The notes beneath the pieces were generated by a model. The model searched no databases. It was not told the origin of the DNA and worked only from the letters and a program-made list of their open reading frames with translations. The position numbers and the translations under genes were made by a program. A stretch of 64,000 nt of DNA from Papio anubis (lineage: Eukaryota > Chordata > Mammalia > Primates > Cercopithecidae): positions 172,345,139 to 172,409,138 of the forward strand of contig NC_044977.1 of assembly GCF_008728515.1 (NCBI RefSeq), in the 5' to 3' direction. This document shows, in pieces, positions 1-11,300 of this stretch; position 1 is the stretch's first letter, and each line of letters opens with the position of its first letter.

Positions 1-86
1 TTTAGCTACTAACTCAGTTTTTCTCTTCACATCCACCAACTCAGTTTTCAGTAGGTAAAATTTCTAGGGAAGTTCAGGTGGGAATT

Positions 87-781
87 TGGGGGCTCAGAAA
101 CCAATATGCACTTTGACATGCTGAACTAAAGAAGAGGACTCACTCTGACCTTCCTTCCCTGACCATCAGACAGGAGAATGTTGGGACTCGGAAACCAATA
201 TCTCCCAATACACACTTTGACACACTGGACTAAAGGAGCAGCTTCAGAGTCATTCTGACCTTCCTACCCTTATCCAACACCTGTCTCTCAAGGGTCTGTC
301 TCTCCCGAAGCACAGGCTGAATTTTATTTTTTTCTGAAGTTCCCTTATCTGCCTAGAAACTGACCTGACAAAGAAGAACACAACTGCATTATCTGGGTTT
401 TCATTATCTTAACTCAAATTGCAGAAAGAGAGACAAAAATCTGTCAACACATCTAGACAGAATTTTGTCACAATCAACTGTTTGCTCTGTAGACCCAATA
501 GACTTAGTAACAAGCTGTTGTGTGTTGTCTAAGCCCATTGAATCCCCCTAAAAATCATTTACTATCCCTCAAATTGCTACATTTTTCTCATCTCCATTTC
601 CCTAATGAAGAAGATTATATAAATATCTGTATCCAATTGGGTTATTGAATAATTATTCTCCTACAATTCTCCCATACTATGCATGTTAAAATAAATTTTG
701 ATATGCCTTTTCTCTTGTTAATCTGCCTTTTATCAGTGAACTTTCAGAGAGTGAAGGATAAGTTTTCCCTTTGCCCCTGCA
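87..781 (+). mobile_element. ERV1-type solo LTR with tandemly repeated 5' end
   Basis: The segment begins TGGGGGCTCAGAAACC and ends CCCCTGCA, the TG...CA form of a retroviral LTR. Near its 3' end are an AATAAA signal (about 691) and the tail 'ttaatctgccttttatcag', which recurs at the 3' ends of the LTRs at 47929, 61395 and, reversed, 63227. A TATA-like ATATAAATA lies near 616. The LTR start occurs twice: 87-178 and 179 to about 285 are diverged copies of each other, each opening with TG, GGRCTC and 'gaaaccaatat'. No internal retroviral sequence adjoins it, so it is a solo LTR. It resembles the MER4/MER50 group, but I cannot fix the subfamily. Confidence 0.7.
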
Positions 782-892
782 CTGTTCTTGGAGAAAGAAA
801 TACTGAATTCCATGATAAAATAGATTTTATATCCACATGACCAGGGTCCAGTATCAAGGTTTTCTCAGTTTCACCCTGGGACACCTGGGATG

Positions 893-1050
893 GTGTTTCT
901 CAACCATGCATCAGAATCACCTGTGTTGATTATTAAAATGTGAATTCCTAGGCCCTAGCTCATGCATCATAAAGTCCTGGAGAGCAGGTCCCAGAATGCT
1001 GCATTTTAAATAAGCTTTCATGGTGATTCTCATGCACACTATAGCTTGAA
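893..1050 (+). mobile_element. MER5A (hAT-Charlie nonautonomous DNA transposon)
   Basis: The order of motifs is that of MER5A: 'tttctcaacc', 'catcagaatcacctg', 'aattcctaggccc', 'cattttaaataagc', then 'ggtgattctcatgcac'. The copy is old and lacks clear 8-bp duplications. A small antisense open frame over this region is a by-product. Confidence 0.75.
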
Positions 1051-2151
1051 AATTTTTGGCCCTGTGGCTATTGGCAAGTATAAAACATATTTTGTGGGTG
1101 ACCCAGAAAACTTCCTGAGAACATCTGCGGAAGAATTTGTGTTGGATACTTTTAGGAAATTGGGTTCACAATGCCACAAAGAGGAAGGCAGATCCTCTGA
1201 ACTTAGGTGGGAAAGATGTGCAAACATTACAGAGTTTATCTTCTACACAGCTGGACTAGCATTCTGTGTGTAGACAGAGAGCCTGCTGACCTTACACATC
1301 TAGTGTTTACGCTTCTAGGACCTTGCGTTCCTCTATCCTTCTGTGTTGGCAGGAATTCTGACTTTTGCATTCCCTTTGAATCACAAAATTGTCCTTTTCT
1401 GTGTGTTCCTTTTTGCCACTGCAGGCAGTTTCTAAAAGAACATTCTTGCCTTTCTTTTTGTGGATTGTCTTCTTTCTCCCCAAAAGACATTTGAAAGAAT
1501 ACTACCTTCTGTATTTTGTTCAGTAGACTTTATTACAAGGACACACCACTAAAAAGTACATCTAGCAATGTGCTAGTCAAAGGAGGGCAGGCTGTGGGAA
1601 CAAGGAGAAAAACTTTGTTAGAAAAGTAGCTAGAAATAACCCATGAGAAAAAAAAAATAATACCTCTGGTGTAAATCAGTATTTCTTGGGAAATGCTTGC
1701 AAGGAGCAGCCCAAGGCACACTGGTTGGTTTCTTCCATTCCAATGTGGGTATTGGAATTAGAAGCATTGAGAATGGCTAAGTATTGTCTCATGATTTCAC
1801 TATTTTTATCTTAATCCCACAATCTGAGAAGGTCTGGGATTGTGTTCAAGTTTTTCTTTGGTGGATTAAAAATGGCAGATTTGCAAATGAAATCGGGAAC
1901 ATGTCAGATTCAACAGACCATATCTTAGAATTGTAGATGTGAGAGTCTGGATCACCCAGAGGAAGTTATGATGTATGACCCAACTACATGGAGATATTAA
2001 TAACAAAGTTAAGTATGAACCAGCTACAGGCAATGGCAATGAAAATTGCATTTTAATCCAAAAATTTTGACACATGATTGTGAAAATTTCCAGAATCTTG
2101 GATCTCAATTAGTGACAATGTCAGAAGACATTTTCAATTGAATATGTGCTA
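1051..2151. other. No recognised feature
   Basis: AT-rich unique-looking sequence. Short open frames of 60-95 codons occur on both strands but lack supporting features such as compositional bias, splice signals or a known domain. I recognise no repeat family. Confidence 0.5.
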
Positions 2152-2262
2152 TTGGTATCAAGTAGGCAGAGGCCAGGGATGTGGCTAAACAGCCTACATG
2201 TTTAGGATTGTCCCCTAACCCCCAACAAAGAATTATTACACCTCACATGTCAAATAATCAAA
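2152..2262 (+). mobile_element. MER20 fragment (hAT-Charlie)
   Basis: The 3' half of a MER20-like element: 'gcagaggccagggatg', 'gctaaacagcctac' and 'caacaaagaattatt' occur in order. The better preserved copy at 15320-15537 has the same motifs. Confidence 0.65.
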
Positions 2263-2849
2263 GTTAATTTTGAAAGCAGGGCACATTATTGTCAAGATTA
2301 AGGAAATTATCAGAATTATGATGGCACTGAAAACTATTTCAGCTATTTTTGGAACAATGGGTACCAAAGGCACACTGGAGGAAGTATCAAGCTTGTATCC
2401 TGAAGAAATATGTGGATATTAACATGATGAAAAGAAAGGAGAATGCACAATTCCTATTTTTGTTTCCACTGTCTGTAAAGTGAAAGCATTTTCCAATGGA
2501 AAAGAAGAAACTAAAAACAAAATAAGGTGATGTTGTGACCCATAAAGAGTCAGTAAAAGAAAATACAGTAGATTTAAAATAATTTAAGTACATGGGAATA
2601 AAACTGATCATGGCTAACAGAACTTAGATGCATGATTTTTGAGTCTGAGTCATTGTCATTAATCTCCAAGGACTTATAAAGGAGTTGTAAAAAATGGCAA
2701 CAGTCAAACAAAGCTAGCTTCTGGTTGATGTTAACTGATAAACTTGACACAATCTTACAAAATTTTGAAATAGATTATTGAATTGTTTATACCCTCTTGA
2801 AAAGGTGAAGATTCATTGCCACTTGTTTGTATCTTTATAGATACCTTGA

Positions 2850-3660
2850 TGAGGTTGGTGGATCTAATTAGAGTTAGATCTGATAAAGAATTCTTATTGG
2901 AGTTCACCAGTTAGAATTCTTCTTGAGGTCAGCAAAACATTCTATAGTTTTAGATTCACAGCTGATTGTATGGATCTATGTCCACATGGGTGGAGATCTC
3001 CGGTAGTGTTCCACAGGCCTCAACTTTTGGTCTTACAACTCTTGGTCTTTTTTAAGCCAATGGTTGAATAAAATGACTGAAGCAAGGAAGAATAATGAAT
3101 ATGTTAATTACAATAACATTTCTATATATCCTCTCAACAAATTAAAATGATCGATCAAGATCTTTCAAAGGAAATTTAAGAGTGGGAAAAATATGATCCA
3201 AAATTTTTCTCAAAAAGTTAAACATGGGACTAAAAATAAGGAAGGTTTGGTTTTGCAGCAGTTTCTGAAGAATGTCTGGGGTTTTGATGTACCACAGCCT
3301 GAACAATATTAGATAGTTGTCAAAAGACAGAAACTAAGTAATAAACATTAGATTGCTCAGGAGAAGATTATAAAATGATTTTTTATGCTGACTAGGCCAC
3401 ACAGAAAATTCTATTGTGTTCTGGCATGATCTTTTAAAGAAGAATATTATAATTGAACATTTATTAAGGTGAAGATGATGGTGAGTTGGTTTAGAGACCA
3501 CATCCTGGGAGAAATATTGAAAGAGCTTAAGAAAGAAAGAAAGAAAGAAAAAAGATGTAAAGCAGACCTGATGATTAGCCTCCTCCACATTTTAGAAAAG
3601 TTATTACATAAGATGGATTGTTCCACACTAAGAACTAATATGCAGGTGTAGAAATTTTAA
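2850..3660 (+). mobile_element. CR1/L3-like ancient LINE fossil
   Basis: Two stretches match the 3' half of CR1/L3 ORF2 in order. One is 'ggtggagatctccggtagtg...ccacaggcctc' near 2990-3020. The other runs from 'ctaggccacacagaaaattc' (near 3390) to 'gagaccacatcctgggag' (near 3493). The sequence between and around them is heavily decayed. A GAAA microsatellite (3530-3550) grew inside the fossil. No coding capacity remains. The boundaries are approximate; the family call rests on motif order only. Confidence 0.5.
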
Positions 3661-3819
3661 GGTTTTTGCACTTCATAGAAAATCACTGTCTAACAACTGA
3701 AATGACATGACAGATGATCCTGGCTGCTTGAGAGTGTTGAAGTACCCCGAAGAGGTTGAAGCAAGGAAGTTGAAGAAAGAATTCCTTTATTTAAGGGAAG
3801 GTGGATTAAATCAGAAGGT
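3661..3819. other. No recognised feature
   Basis: Short unique-looking spacer between the LINE fossil and MER5A. Confidence 0.4.
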
Positions 3820-4000
3820 CCTATACTTGATTGCTTACTTGAATCACTAGGGTGTTATTTAAAAAAAATGCTAATGTCAGAGATCCAACCCAGAGATTCT
3901 GATTCAGTAGATGTGAAGCAAGGCCCAAAAGTCTAGATTTTAAAACGGAAAGTTCCTCAGATGACTCAGATGTGCAGTCCAATTTAAGAACCACCAAGGC
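3820..4000 (+). mobile_element. MER5A (hAT-Charlie)
   Basis: Degraded MER5A: 'ttgaatcactagggtg', 'cagagattctgattcagtag', 'caaggcccaaaagtctag', 'gattttaaaacgg' and 'aatttaagaaccacc' match in order. Confidence 0.65.
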
Positions 4001-4169
4001 CTTAAAGCTCTCTCCAGCATTCAACTTCAAGCTGCTGGGGGATGACAAAGAGCCATGGAGGATCTTCTTGACAGCACCCCAAGCTGGCTCTGTGGTTCTC
4101 CACTACGAACTTGCACTTCTTCTTTATCTCATTACATTTTGTCCAGTGCCTGTCAAAGTCAGGAGCCTC

Positions 4170-4321
4170 TGTGAGTTGTTTACATGGATTATTTAAAGTA
4201 ATCCTCATAACAAGCAAGCCTTGCTTGTATAATCATTTTGTGTTTGTGGAAACTGAGGTTCAGAGATGTTAGAAAATGACTTAGTAGGAGAATTGGGATT
4301 CAGGTCCAGACTGTCTGATGG
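4170..4321 (-). mobile_element. MIR SINE, antisense
   Basis: Reverse-complement MIR core: 'aatcctcataac', 'ggaaactgaggttcagag' and 'gggattcaggtccagactg'. This is a tRNA-derived SINE from early mammalian evolution, diverged and non-mobile. Confidence 0.7.
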
Positions 4322-5007
4322 CAAAGTTGGTTCTCTCCATTGATGAGTTCTCCTTCCTTCCACTATGCTATTCTGAAAAGGAAAATGTGTTAATGTTTCA
4401 GAAACATAAAGCAACATACCCTGGGAAAGGTAGGAAAATGACAAATGTGACAGATACTTGTGGCTTTCCCCTCCTTACCACCTCCACCTCCTTCCTCAGA
4501 TTCTTCTCAGTTCTATGGGTCCTTCATTCTCCCTTCTCCCAACACATTAGTGAAGCATATGTTACTTTTACTCTTAAAATAGAATGCCTTTATTTCTTAA
4601 GCTGCCAAAACATTTCTGGATCTTTGATTTTTTTTCCCAAATGAACACTAACATTATTTTTATGGTCTATTGAGGATTTTATTTATACAGAATTTATCTG
4701 AATGGATTGGAAAGAAAGAAGCTGTTACAAGAAAAAGCTCAGTAGGAGTGACCACCATGCCTTTGTCCTCACAAGCATCCTGTCTCAGGCACAATCCATA
4801 GACTGGCTGTGACAAGAATGCAGATAGGAATACATAGGAAGAACCCCCAGCCAACTACCATCATAATGTGAATATTATTTCTAAAAATTCCCCTATAAAT
4901 TAAGCACAGTGTGCTTGGTTACAAGTCCTATCTCTGAGCTTTAGACTATACATGATCTTTATCATTAAGCATTTGCTCAGAGAATCATGACTTTTTGCAA
5001 TAATAAC

Positions 5008-5066
5008 ACCGTATGTATGTATATGTTTATGTATGTATCCCTCTCTTTCTCTCTCTCTCTCTCTCT
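5008..5066. repeat. TATG and CT simple repeats
   Basis: Imperfect (TATG)n is followed by an uninterrupted CT run. Together they create the arginine/glutamate-repeat open frame on the minus strand at 4900-5091, which is not a gene. Confidence 0.9.
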
Positions 5067-5145
5067 GAACTTGACTTGTCTCATTAAACATGCAAGTTGG
5101 GATTCTAATTTTCCCAAGGACAACTGCTAGAGAAGTAGATATTTT

Positions 5146-5157
5146 AAAAGTATTTAT
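5146..5157. repeat. Target-site duplication, left copy, of the AluS
   Basis: AAAAGTATTTAT is repeated exactly at 5460-5471 after the Alu poly(A). The left flank reads TTTT/AAAA, the canonical L1 endonuclease nick site. Confidence 0.9.
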
Positions 5158-5463
5158 GGCCGGGCGTGGTGGCTCACGCCTGTAATCCCAGCACTTTGGG
5201 AGGCCGAGGCGGGTGGATCACCTGAGGTCGGGAGTTCAAGACCAGCCTGACCAACATGGAGAAACCCTGTCTTTACTAAAAATACAAAATTGGCTGGGTG
5301 TGGTGGCACATGCCTATAATCCCAGCTACTAGGGAGGCTGAGGCAGGAGAATCGCTTGAACCTGGGAGGCGGAGGTTGCGGTGAGCCGAGATCGTGCCAT
5401 TGCACTCTAGCCTGGGCAACAAGAGTGAAACTCCGTCTCAAAAAAAAAAAAAAAAAAAAAAAA
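5158..5463 (+). mobile_element. AluS, full length
   Basis: Full dimeric Alu from GGCCGGGCGTGG to a run of about 24 A. The A-box/B-box region of the left monomer, the middle A-rich linker and the right monomer are all present. S-type bases are visible ('gatcacctgaggtcgggag', 'gaggttgcggtgagccgag'). It is flanked by 12-bp perfect target-site duplications. The 107-codon antisense open frame across it is a common Alu artefact. Confidence 0.95.
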
Positions 5464-5471
5464 GTATTTAT

Positions 5472-6364
5472 AATCAATGCTTTTAAATAAGTTTTATAAA
5501 CACAGAGGGAAAACAGCTCAGTATTTTTCAGCTCTCAACCATTCCATTACAGTCTCCATGGAACAGGTTTCATATAGCTGATGATCTTTAAACACGGATC
5601 ACACAAGTTCAAATAGCTCTTTTATTACAAGCACACATTTAATATATTTTTTAAAAGGACCTCTTTTAAGAAATAGTAAATTTCAATATAATCTGTAGGC
5701 AGGCTGCTCAGTTGTGTCTGACCTTTTTTGTAAATATGTTGTATGGAGTTCCAGTGTAAACACTCTGCCCCAGGTAAAAAGTTCTGCCTTGTGGAATGGC
5801 AGGTCTCCAGGCGGAGGTAGATAGATGGGTTTTACTGAGCTGTTTCAAAAGAAAGATGAAAGGTGAGGGCCAACTGTCAAACTGGCGCAGACTTGCCAGA
5901 GCTTTTTAATAAACCATTATTAGGCTGTAGGAGTCTTTTCAGGCTTTCAGCCCTGCTCACACTTAACTGATTGCACTCCTTCTTCAAGCTGCTTCTCACA
6001 TAACATCTTCAAGCGCTTACTGCAGCCAGAGTGAGGTTTGATTTTCAGCCAAGCATTGGATTTCCATTAAATTAAACAAGGAGTAAAAGGCAGAAGAGGA
6101 AAGGTATATTTGATGGAGATCGGGCATACTGTCTGGTTTTCATGTTCTTTGAGAAATCCTGTTTCAGTTAACAAACAGCTGTGGAGCTCTGAGTTGGGGA
6201 GGAGCATGGTGCATCCAGAGGCTTGGGAGACCCGTCTTATGGCTGCTGTGAAACAGGGGGCAGGCAGGACTCATTCCTTCTCTGGGCATAGGTTTCTTTA
6301 TCTGGATATTCAGGTGCTGAATAGATAAGTTTTCTGACTGCTTTGAGCTCCATGATTCCAGAGC
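5472..6364. other. Unique sequence, no gene recognised
   Basis: No repeat family is apparent. About 5690-6080 is less AT-rich than its surroundings and has no obvious transposon signature. An open frame at 6110-6328 (72 codons) has no recognisable domain. Confidence 0.5.
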
Positions 6365-6759
6365 AGGGGTTAGTAGCTTTCCTCTATAAAAGGCAAGCTA
6401 GTAAATATTTTAGGCTTTGTGGGTCAAGAGGAAAAATCAAAGATCTTGGACAGGTATTTATATAACAAGAGAGGAAAGAAATGTCCATAAATGTTTCTGA
6501 AATAATTCAGTAGATTTATAATAATTGAGTCCATTGTTTTTGTAATGCAGATATTCTATCAAGGAAAAGGACTTTATGTTATTGTTGTTGTTGGGAGATA
6601 GATAACATCTTGCTTAACTGGAACTCAAAGATAGTGTTTCCCATTATAAGATTGATTGCAAATGTTTAGCTGTACAAATTATTTTTAGCTGTCAGGCTAT
6701 TAGAAAACCAGGAGTGAGACCAATTTGGCCCATGGGATGTAGTATGCCAACAACTGTCT
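6365..6759 (+). mobile_element. hAT-Charlie nonautonomous element (MER1/MER58-like)
   Basis: The left end CAGGGGTTAGTAGC and right end GCCAACAACTG form imperfect terminal inverted repeats. Internal hallmarks are 'agtaaatattttaggctttg' at the left and 'aatttggcccatggg' near the right end. The middle is long and diverged, so the subfamily is uncertain. Confidence 0.65.
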
Positions 6760-8802
6760 AATGGTGTGGGCTCTTTAAGAGGGTAACACAATAACTGAGA
6801 AGTAGACAGCTAAAAAAGGAAAGGTGTCTCAGACAGACAGGAAAGCATGAACAAAAGTGTGAAAACAGTTCATGATAAATAGCAAGGTTTTAGGGCAGTG
6901 GAAACTCAGAAGAAGGTGAGGGGATTGGTTCTAGGTGAACAATTCATCAGGCAAATGTCACACAAGCAGAACATATTCTTAATTCATCAGTAACCAACTA
7001 AAAATTATTTTTACTGAATCTGATTCAAATTTTCCACCTTTGTCACATTCTCTCAATGATCATTTTTATGATTATTTTATTATTAGTCATTATTCATGAC
7101 AATTCACTTTTTTAGTTGATTTCCGTAGCTTATAAAATTCTACGTAACCTGCTATCAAAATTTAGTCATGAGTTCTGATAGATGATATAAACAAGCAACT
7201 CTGGGGGCTCAAGGCATTTCTGAGTTCTGATTGGATGAAGTAACTTGTCTTATGATTTGTTTACATGTCAGTCAGTCAGCCAAGGATGTACATTTGGAAG
7301 ATTTGGATATAGTCTCTGCAGTAAAGTCATGTTATATGCTTTATAGATTTTACATGTTGTATAACAGTTTTACATTTTTGTAAGTAAATATGTACAATGT
7401 CATGAATTATGTTGTTGATTAAAAAAATCAAATCTTCCTTCCAACATACCCAGAAAATGAATACCCATTTTGTTGTATAATCTATGCAAACTTTGCCTGT
7501 GGGACCGAAATCAGAATGTTTGACATTCCATTTTTGGCTAAGCAAATGTTAGGTGGTCCAGAGAGGCATCTATCCCATAGCTCTCTGTAACATCTGTCAT
7601 AGCCTGGGTTCTTAAAAGTAGAGTCTGAGGAAAGGGTAAAAAGCTGAAACTTTATTTGGGACATGTAGTCTAGAGCATGAGAGTGAAGAAAAGAGAAAGT
7701 CAAGAAAGATGTGAAGTGACATGAAATGCTGCATTGCTGTGCTCACTATTGCTTTATAATCAACATCGGGAGACATTCTGGTTTGCTTGGCTAATGTATT
7801 TACTGAATCTAAAGGGCATCTCCAGCCTGGTTGGAGAAACTCCAGCTCAGAGAAGTCCATGAGAACAATAAAGGAGGTGAAATTTATTTGCCCAGCCCTC
7901 TCCCCAGCTTCAGTTTCTCATTGGTCCAAATATATGTCATGGAACATAACTCTCCTCCACTTTCTGCTTTATATCACATGGCCTTTTTAGTGGCAACCTG
8001 GGATGCCAGACCTGTTCACTTGCAGTGTGGTATTTCATACAACTCCAGAAGAGGTGAGAGAATGAGAAACTCCAGGCATATGGCTGCTTGAGACAAAGGC
8101 GTGGCAATAACCTAGGATGAAGCTTAACATTCCCAAAGCAACAGGGCAGCCAATGGAGTCTATGGCTTCTACAAGGTCTTTTAATCAGATGTCAGGTTAG
8201 CCTTAGAGGATCATTGCTTCTATAAAGAGGTAAATAAGCTCAAGATGGGATTGAACTGAACCTAAAATGTTGGGTGAAATACAGATTTCTAGAGAAGTAG
8301 AGTGTGCCATTCCTTATAAAGCAGTTAACAACAACTAGATACAGAGATAAAAACCTGAGGACAAATGTTGGGGACTATTGTTTGCATGGCCTGAATAATT
8401 TACATGAAATACACTCAGCAAGTGTTATATCGAGCAGTATCAATGTTTGAGATGCCCATGTATTTATCAGCCTTGCTGGAATTACTCCATCCATATTGGA
8501 TGTGACTTCATGGTAAAACTCCATAAACTGATTCCTCAGTCTGAACTCTGTCTAGCTCATCTTTTTTAAGATAGCCTCTGAGAATGCTCTATTATCATTC
8601 TCTCTTACAGTCTCTACTCCAATGGAAGAATCCTAATTGGCTGGCTTACCCACTCATCTCACCACATAGACTGGTTTACATAGGCCAGAATAATGTGGCT
8701 AGTCACATGGAGAGCATGGCATATGTCAGAAAATGTTTGTTGTGAATGATAATAAGCCACCCAGCAACATACATTTAAACAACACCTCTGTCTTCTCCTA
8801 CT
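6760..8802. other. Unique or unrecognised sequence
   Basis: AT-rich. The part at 7600-7960 ('aactttatttgggacatg...') looks like an old LTR or DNA-element remnant, but I cannot name it. The open frames here (up to 86 codons, e.g. 7831-8091 plus) overlap each other and show no domain. Confidence 0.4.
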
Positions 8803-8868
8803 TCTTCTTCTTCACCTTTGTCTTCTTCTTTGTCATCGTTGTCATCATCATTGTTGTCATCATCATCT
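8803..8868. repeat. TCT/TCA trinucleotide-rich tract
   Basis: Imperfect runs of CTT, GTC and ATC triplets directly precede the poly(T) of the antisense AluJ. Confidence 0.8.
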
Positions 8869-9157
8869 TTCTTTTTTTTTTTTTTTTTAACAAGGTCTCA
8901 CTCTGTCAGTGAGGCTGGAGTGCTGTGACATGATCTCAGCTCACTGAAGCCTTGACCTGGGCTCAAGTGATCCTCCTACATCAGCCTCCCCAGTAGTTGG
9001 GACACGCATGCCACCATGACTGGCTAATTTTCGTAATTTTATAGAGATGAGATTTTGCCATGTTGCTCAAGCTGGTCTTGAACTCCTGAGCTCAAGCAAT
9101 CCGCCTGCCTCAGCCTCCCAAGTGCTGGGATTACAGGCATGAAACACCATGCCTGAC
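8869..9157 (-). mobile_element. AluJ, antisense
   Basis: Poly(T), then 'aaggtctcactctgtcag', through 'cagcctcccaagtgctggg' to GCCTGAC. The diverged right monomer and J-type bases ('gcttgacc...gggctcaagtgatcctcc') place it in the oldest Alu class. No clear target-site duplication remains. Confidence 0.88.
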
Positions 9158-9262
9158 TTATTTTCTTCTTATTACAGAAAAGTTAGGACATAGTCATTGC
9201 AGGCCTTTTAGGAAAACAAAAGCTAACCATTTTAAACATTTGGTTGTGTAAGTGTTAAACTT

Positions 9263-9307
9263 TTTCTTTTTTCTTTTCTTGTTTCCTTTTTTCTTTCTTT
9301 CCTTTTT

Positions 9308-9351
<44 letters not shown>

Positions 9352-9356
9352 TCCTT
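9263..9356. repeat. TTTC tetranucleotide microsatellite
   Basis: Interrupted TTTTC/TTTCC blocks lead into a nearly pure (TTTC)n run at about 9307-9353, roughly 11 uninterrupted units. This run produces the Lys/Glu/Arg repeat of the minus-strand open frame 9232-9492. It is likely polymorphic in length. Confidence 0.95.
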
Positions 9357-9689
9357 TTTGGCATATACACCACATATACATAAAGAGTCTTATGTAAGAA
9401 TGAGGAAATTGGGTTAAAATACTTATGCTATCTGGTATCCTTTTAATTTTCTTTTCACATGTGGATTTCTTTCCACCTGTGTTTACTTTCAAAGATTCCT
9501 TGGTGCTTTATCATCTGTAAGCATCATAATTTATTTAATCTATTTCTTATTTTCCTGTTGATGGAGATTAATATTATTTTCTACTTTTCTCTGCAGTAAA
9601 CGATATTGAAATGAAAATACTGATACACGCATTTCACATTGTCCCATGATCATCTGTCTGGCAACTCTAGGTGAAGCAATTTAAAAACT

Positions 9690-10030
9690 GTTAGAAAAAA
9701 TAAAAGTGCTGAGCAAGGTGATCAGTTACAAAATGAGTATATCAAAATCAATAGCTTTCCTAATATACCAATAGGAGTTGGTTAGCAATTTTGATGAAAA
9801 AGGAGATCTCCTTCACAATAGTAACAAAAGAACAAAATACCTAGGAATAATTAATAAAAAGTGTCTAAGACATATGTGAGTGGAATTATAACATTTTATA
9901 AGGAAAATATATGGGGAAATAGAAATAATTGTTCATTATTGGAAGAATTGGAAAGAATGCAAATGCTCCTTAAATTAATCTATTCTATCAACCCAGTTCC
10001 CATGGAAGTTTCAATTGGATATTTATGAAA
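9690..10030 (+). mobile_element. Ancient L1 (L1M) ORF2 fragment
   Basis: Diverged L1 ORF2 wording can be followed: 'atcaaaatcaatagctttcc', 'caatagtaacaaaag...aaaatacctaggaat' and 'gaagaattggaaagaatg'. The reading frame is destroyed by many stops. Confidence 0.65.
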
Positions 10031-10594
10031 AAGAGACCAAGAAGGGACTGAACAAACATACCTGCCTCTATTCCCACTCCAGATTCTTAGAAATAATATG
10101 AAGCATAGATTTTAAAAATAAAACCTGTAACAATGCTGAAAAACCAGAACAGATCCTGTAGATGGATGGATGGATGTTATAAGAAATCCCTGAAGTAATT
10201 AGTTCAGATTGGATTGGAATAGGAAGCTGACTGTCTAAAACATGAACAGGGTAGTTTTTCTACACAAAATAGGAGCAGTGTCAGGAGAAGTTCAAAATCA
10301 GCAGTTGCCAACAGAGGAGAAAGAGGCTGTGGAATAATTTTCAGAATGACTGTGTGAGGTTCTACAGAAAGAGAAGCTGGGAGACCCAGAAATATTTGCT
10401 CCTCTCAATTGTGCCAAGCAACAGACAGCAGAAATGTTTCCCTCTGCAGAGGCAATGAATGAGACTTGGGCCTCAGAGAAAGGATGCTGTCCCAGATTGC
10501 TGATATCACATGGGAGGGAGGGTCCTAATACTAATAAGGCAGGCCTGTCTTACCAAGCAGCATGTTCTCTCCCTATAATGAATAGTGACAAATC
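10031..10594. other. Unrecognised sequence with a short GATG repeat
   Basis: It contains four GATG units near 10161-10176. The frame at 10434-10667 (77 codons) runs into the Tigger element and is not credible as a gene. Confidence 0.4.
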
Positions 10595-10879
10595 CAGTTG
10601 TCCCTTAGTATCCACAGGGGGATTGGTTCTAGAATTCCTGTGGATACCAAAATCCATATATGTTTAACTCCCTTATGTAGAATAGCATATTTGCATATAA
10701 CCTACACATATCCTCCAGTACAAGTTGAATAGTTTCTAGATTACTTACAACCAATAAAATGCAAGTGCTATGTAGTTATTATAGTGTACTTTTTTATTTG
10801 TATTATTTATTTAGAATATTTTCCATCTGTAATGGTTCAGTCTGCAGATGTGGAACCCATGGATATGAAGGGTCAACTG
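10595..10879 (+). mobile_element. Tigger-type Tc1/mariner MITE
   Basis: The terminal inverted repeats pair as CAGTTGTCCCTTAGTATCCA on the left against the reverse complement of TGGATATGAAGGGTCAACTG on the right. A TA follows the right end, as expected for pogo/Tigger insertion. The internal wording ('ggggattggttctag...ggataccaaaatcc...gcatataacctac...ctagattactta') is that of a Tigger-derived nonautonomous family. The exact MER number is uncertain. Confidence 0.8.
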
Positions 10880-11124
10880 TATAGTAGTCTCAGACAGGCT
10901 AATAGAGAATCTCAAAATAAAAGATACATACTACCAAGAGTCATTAAGTTGTTGGAAAAACTAACATTATGAAAAAAGTCATCAGAATCAACAAATTGAA
11001 AAATGACCAGCAAAGATCAGAATTAATAAAGCAAAGAGAAAAAGAATGCAAAAATGTTTTAGAATATTCTCATAAGACTCAATTTAACTGTACCTTATTC
11101 ATTTTAGTATGTGCGTAGTGTTCT
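10880..11124. other. No recognised feature
   Basis: Unique AT-rich spacer. Confidence 0.4.
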
Positions 11125-11300
11125 GGGATGTGTCATTTAGTGTTTAACCCTTACCTTGTTGAAGGACATTTAAGCACTTTCCAATTTTCCATTATTATAT
11201 GCAATGTGCAAAGATGACCCATGTACAAGCCTCTTTGAACATGTATGTGAATATAACTGATATCTTCAGAGGAATGTAATATGATACTGCAACCATTAAA
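11125..11300 (-). mobile_element. L1M 3' end fragment, antisense (tentative)
   Basis: Phrases such as 'ttgttgaaggacatttaagc', 'ccaattttccattatta' and 'acatgtatgtgaatat' parallel the antisense of old L1 ORF2/3' UTR sequence. The match is weak. Confidence 0.4.

Noticed and set aside
9232..9492. Lys/Glu-rich protein
   Set aside because: Produced by the TTTC microsatellite. Likewise 44380-44775 and 4900-5091 draw on CT repeats, and 22541-22759 on the AT repeat.
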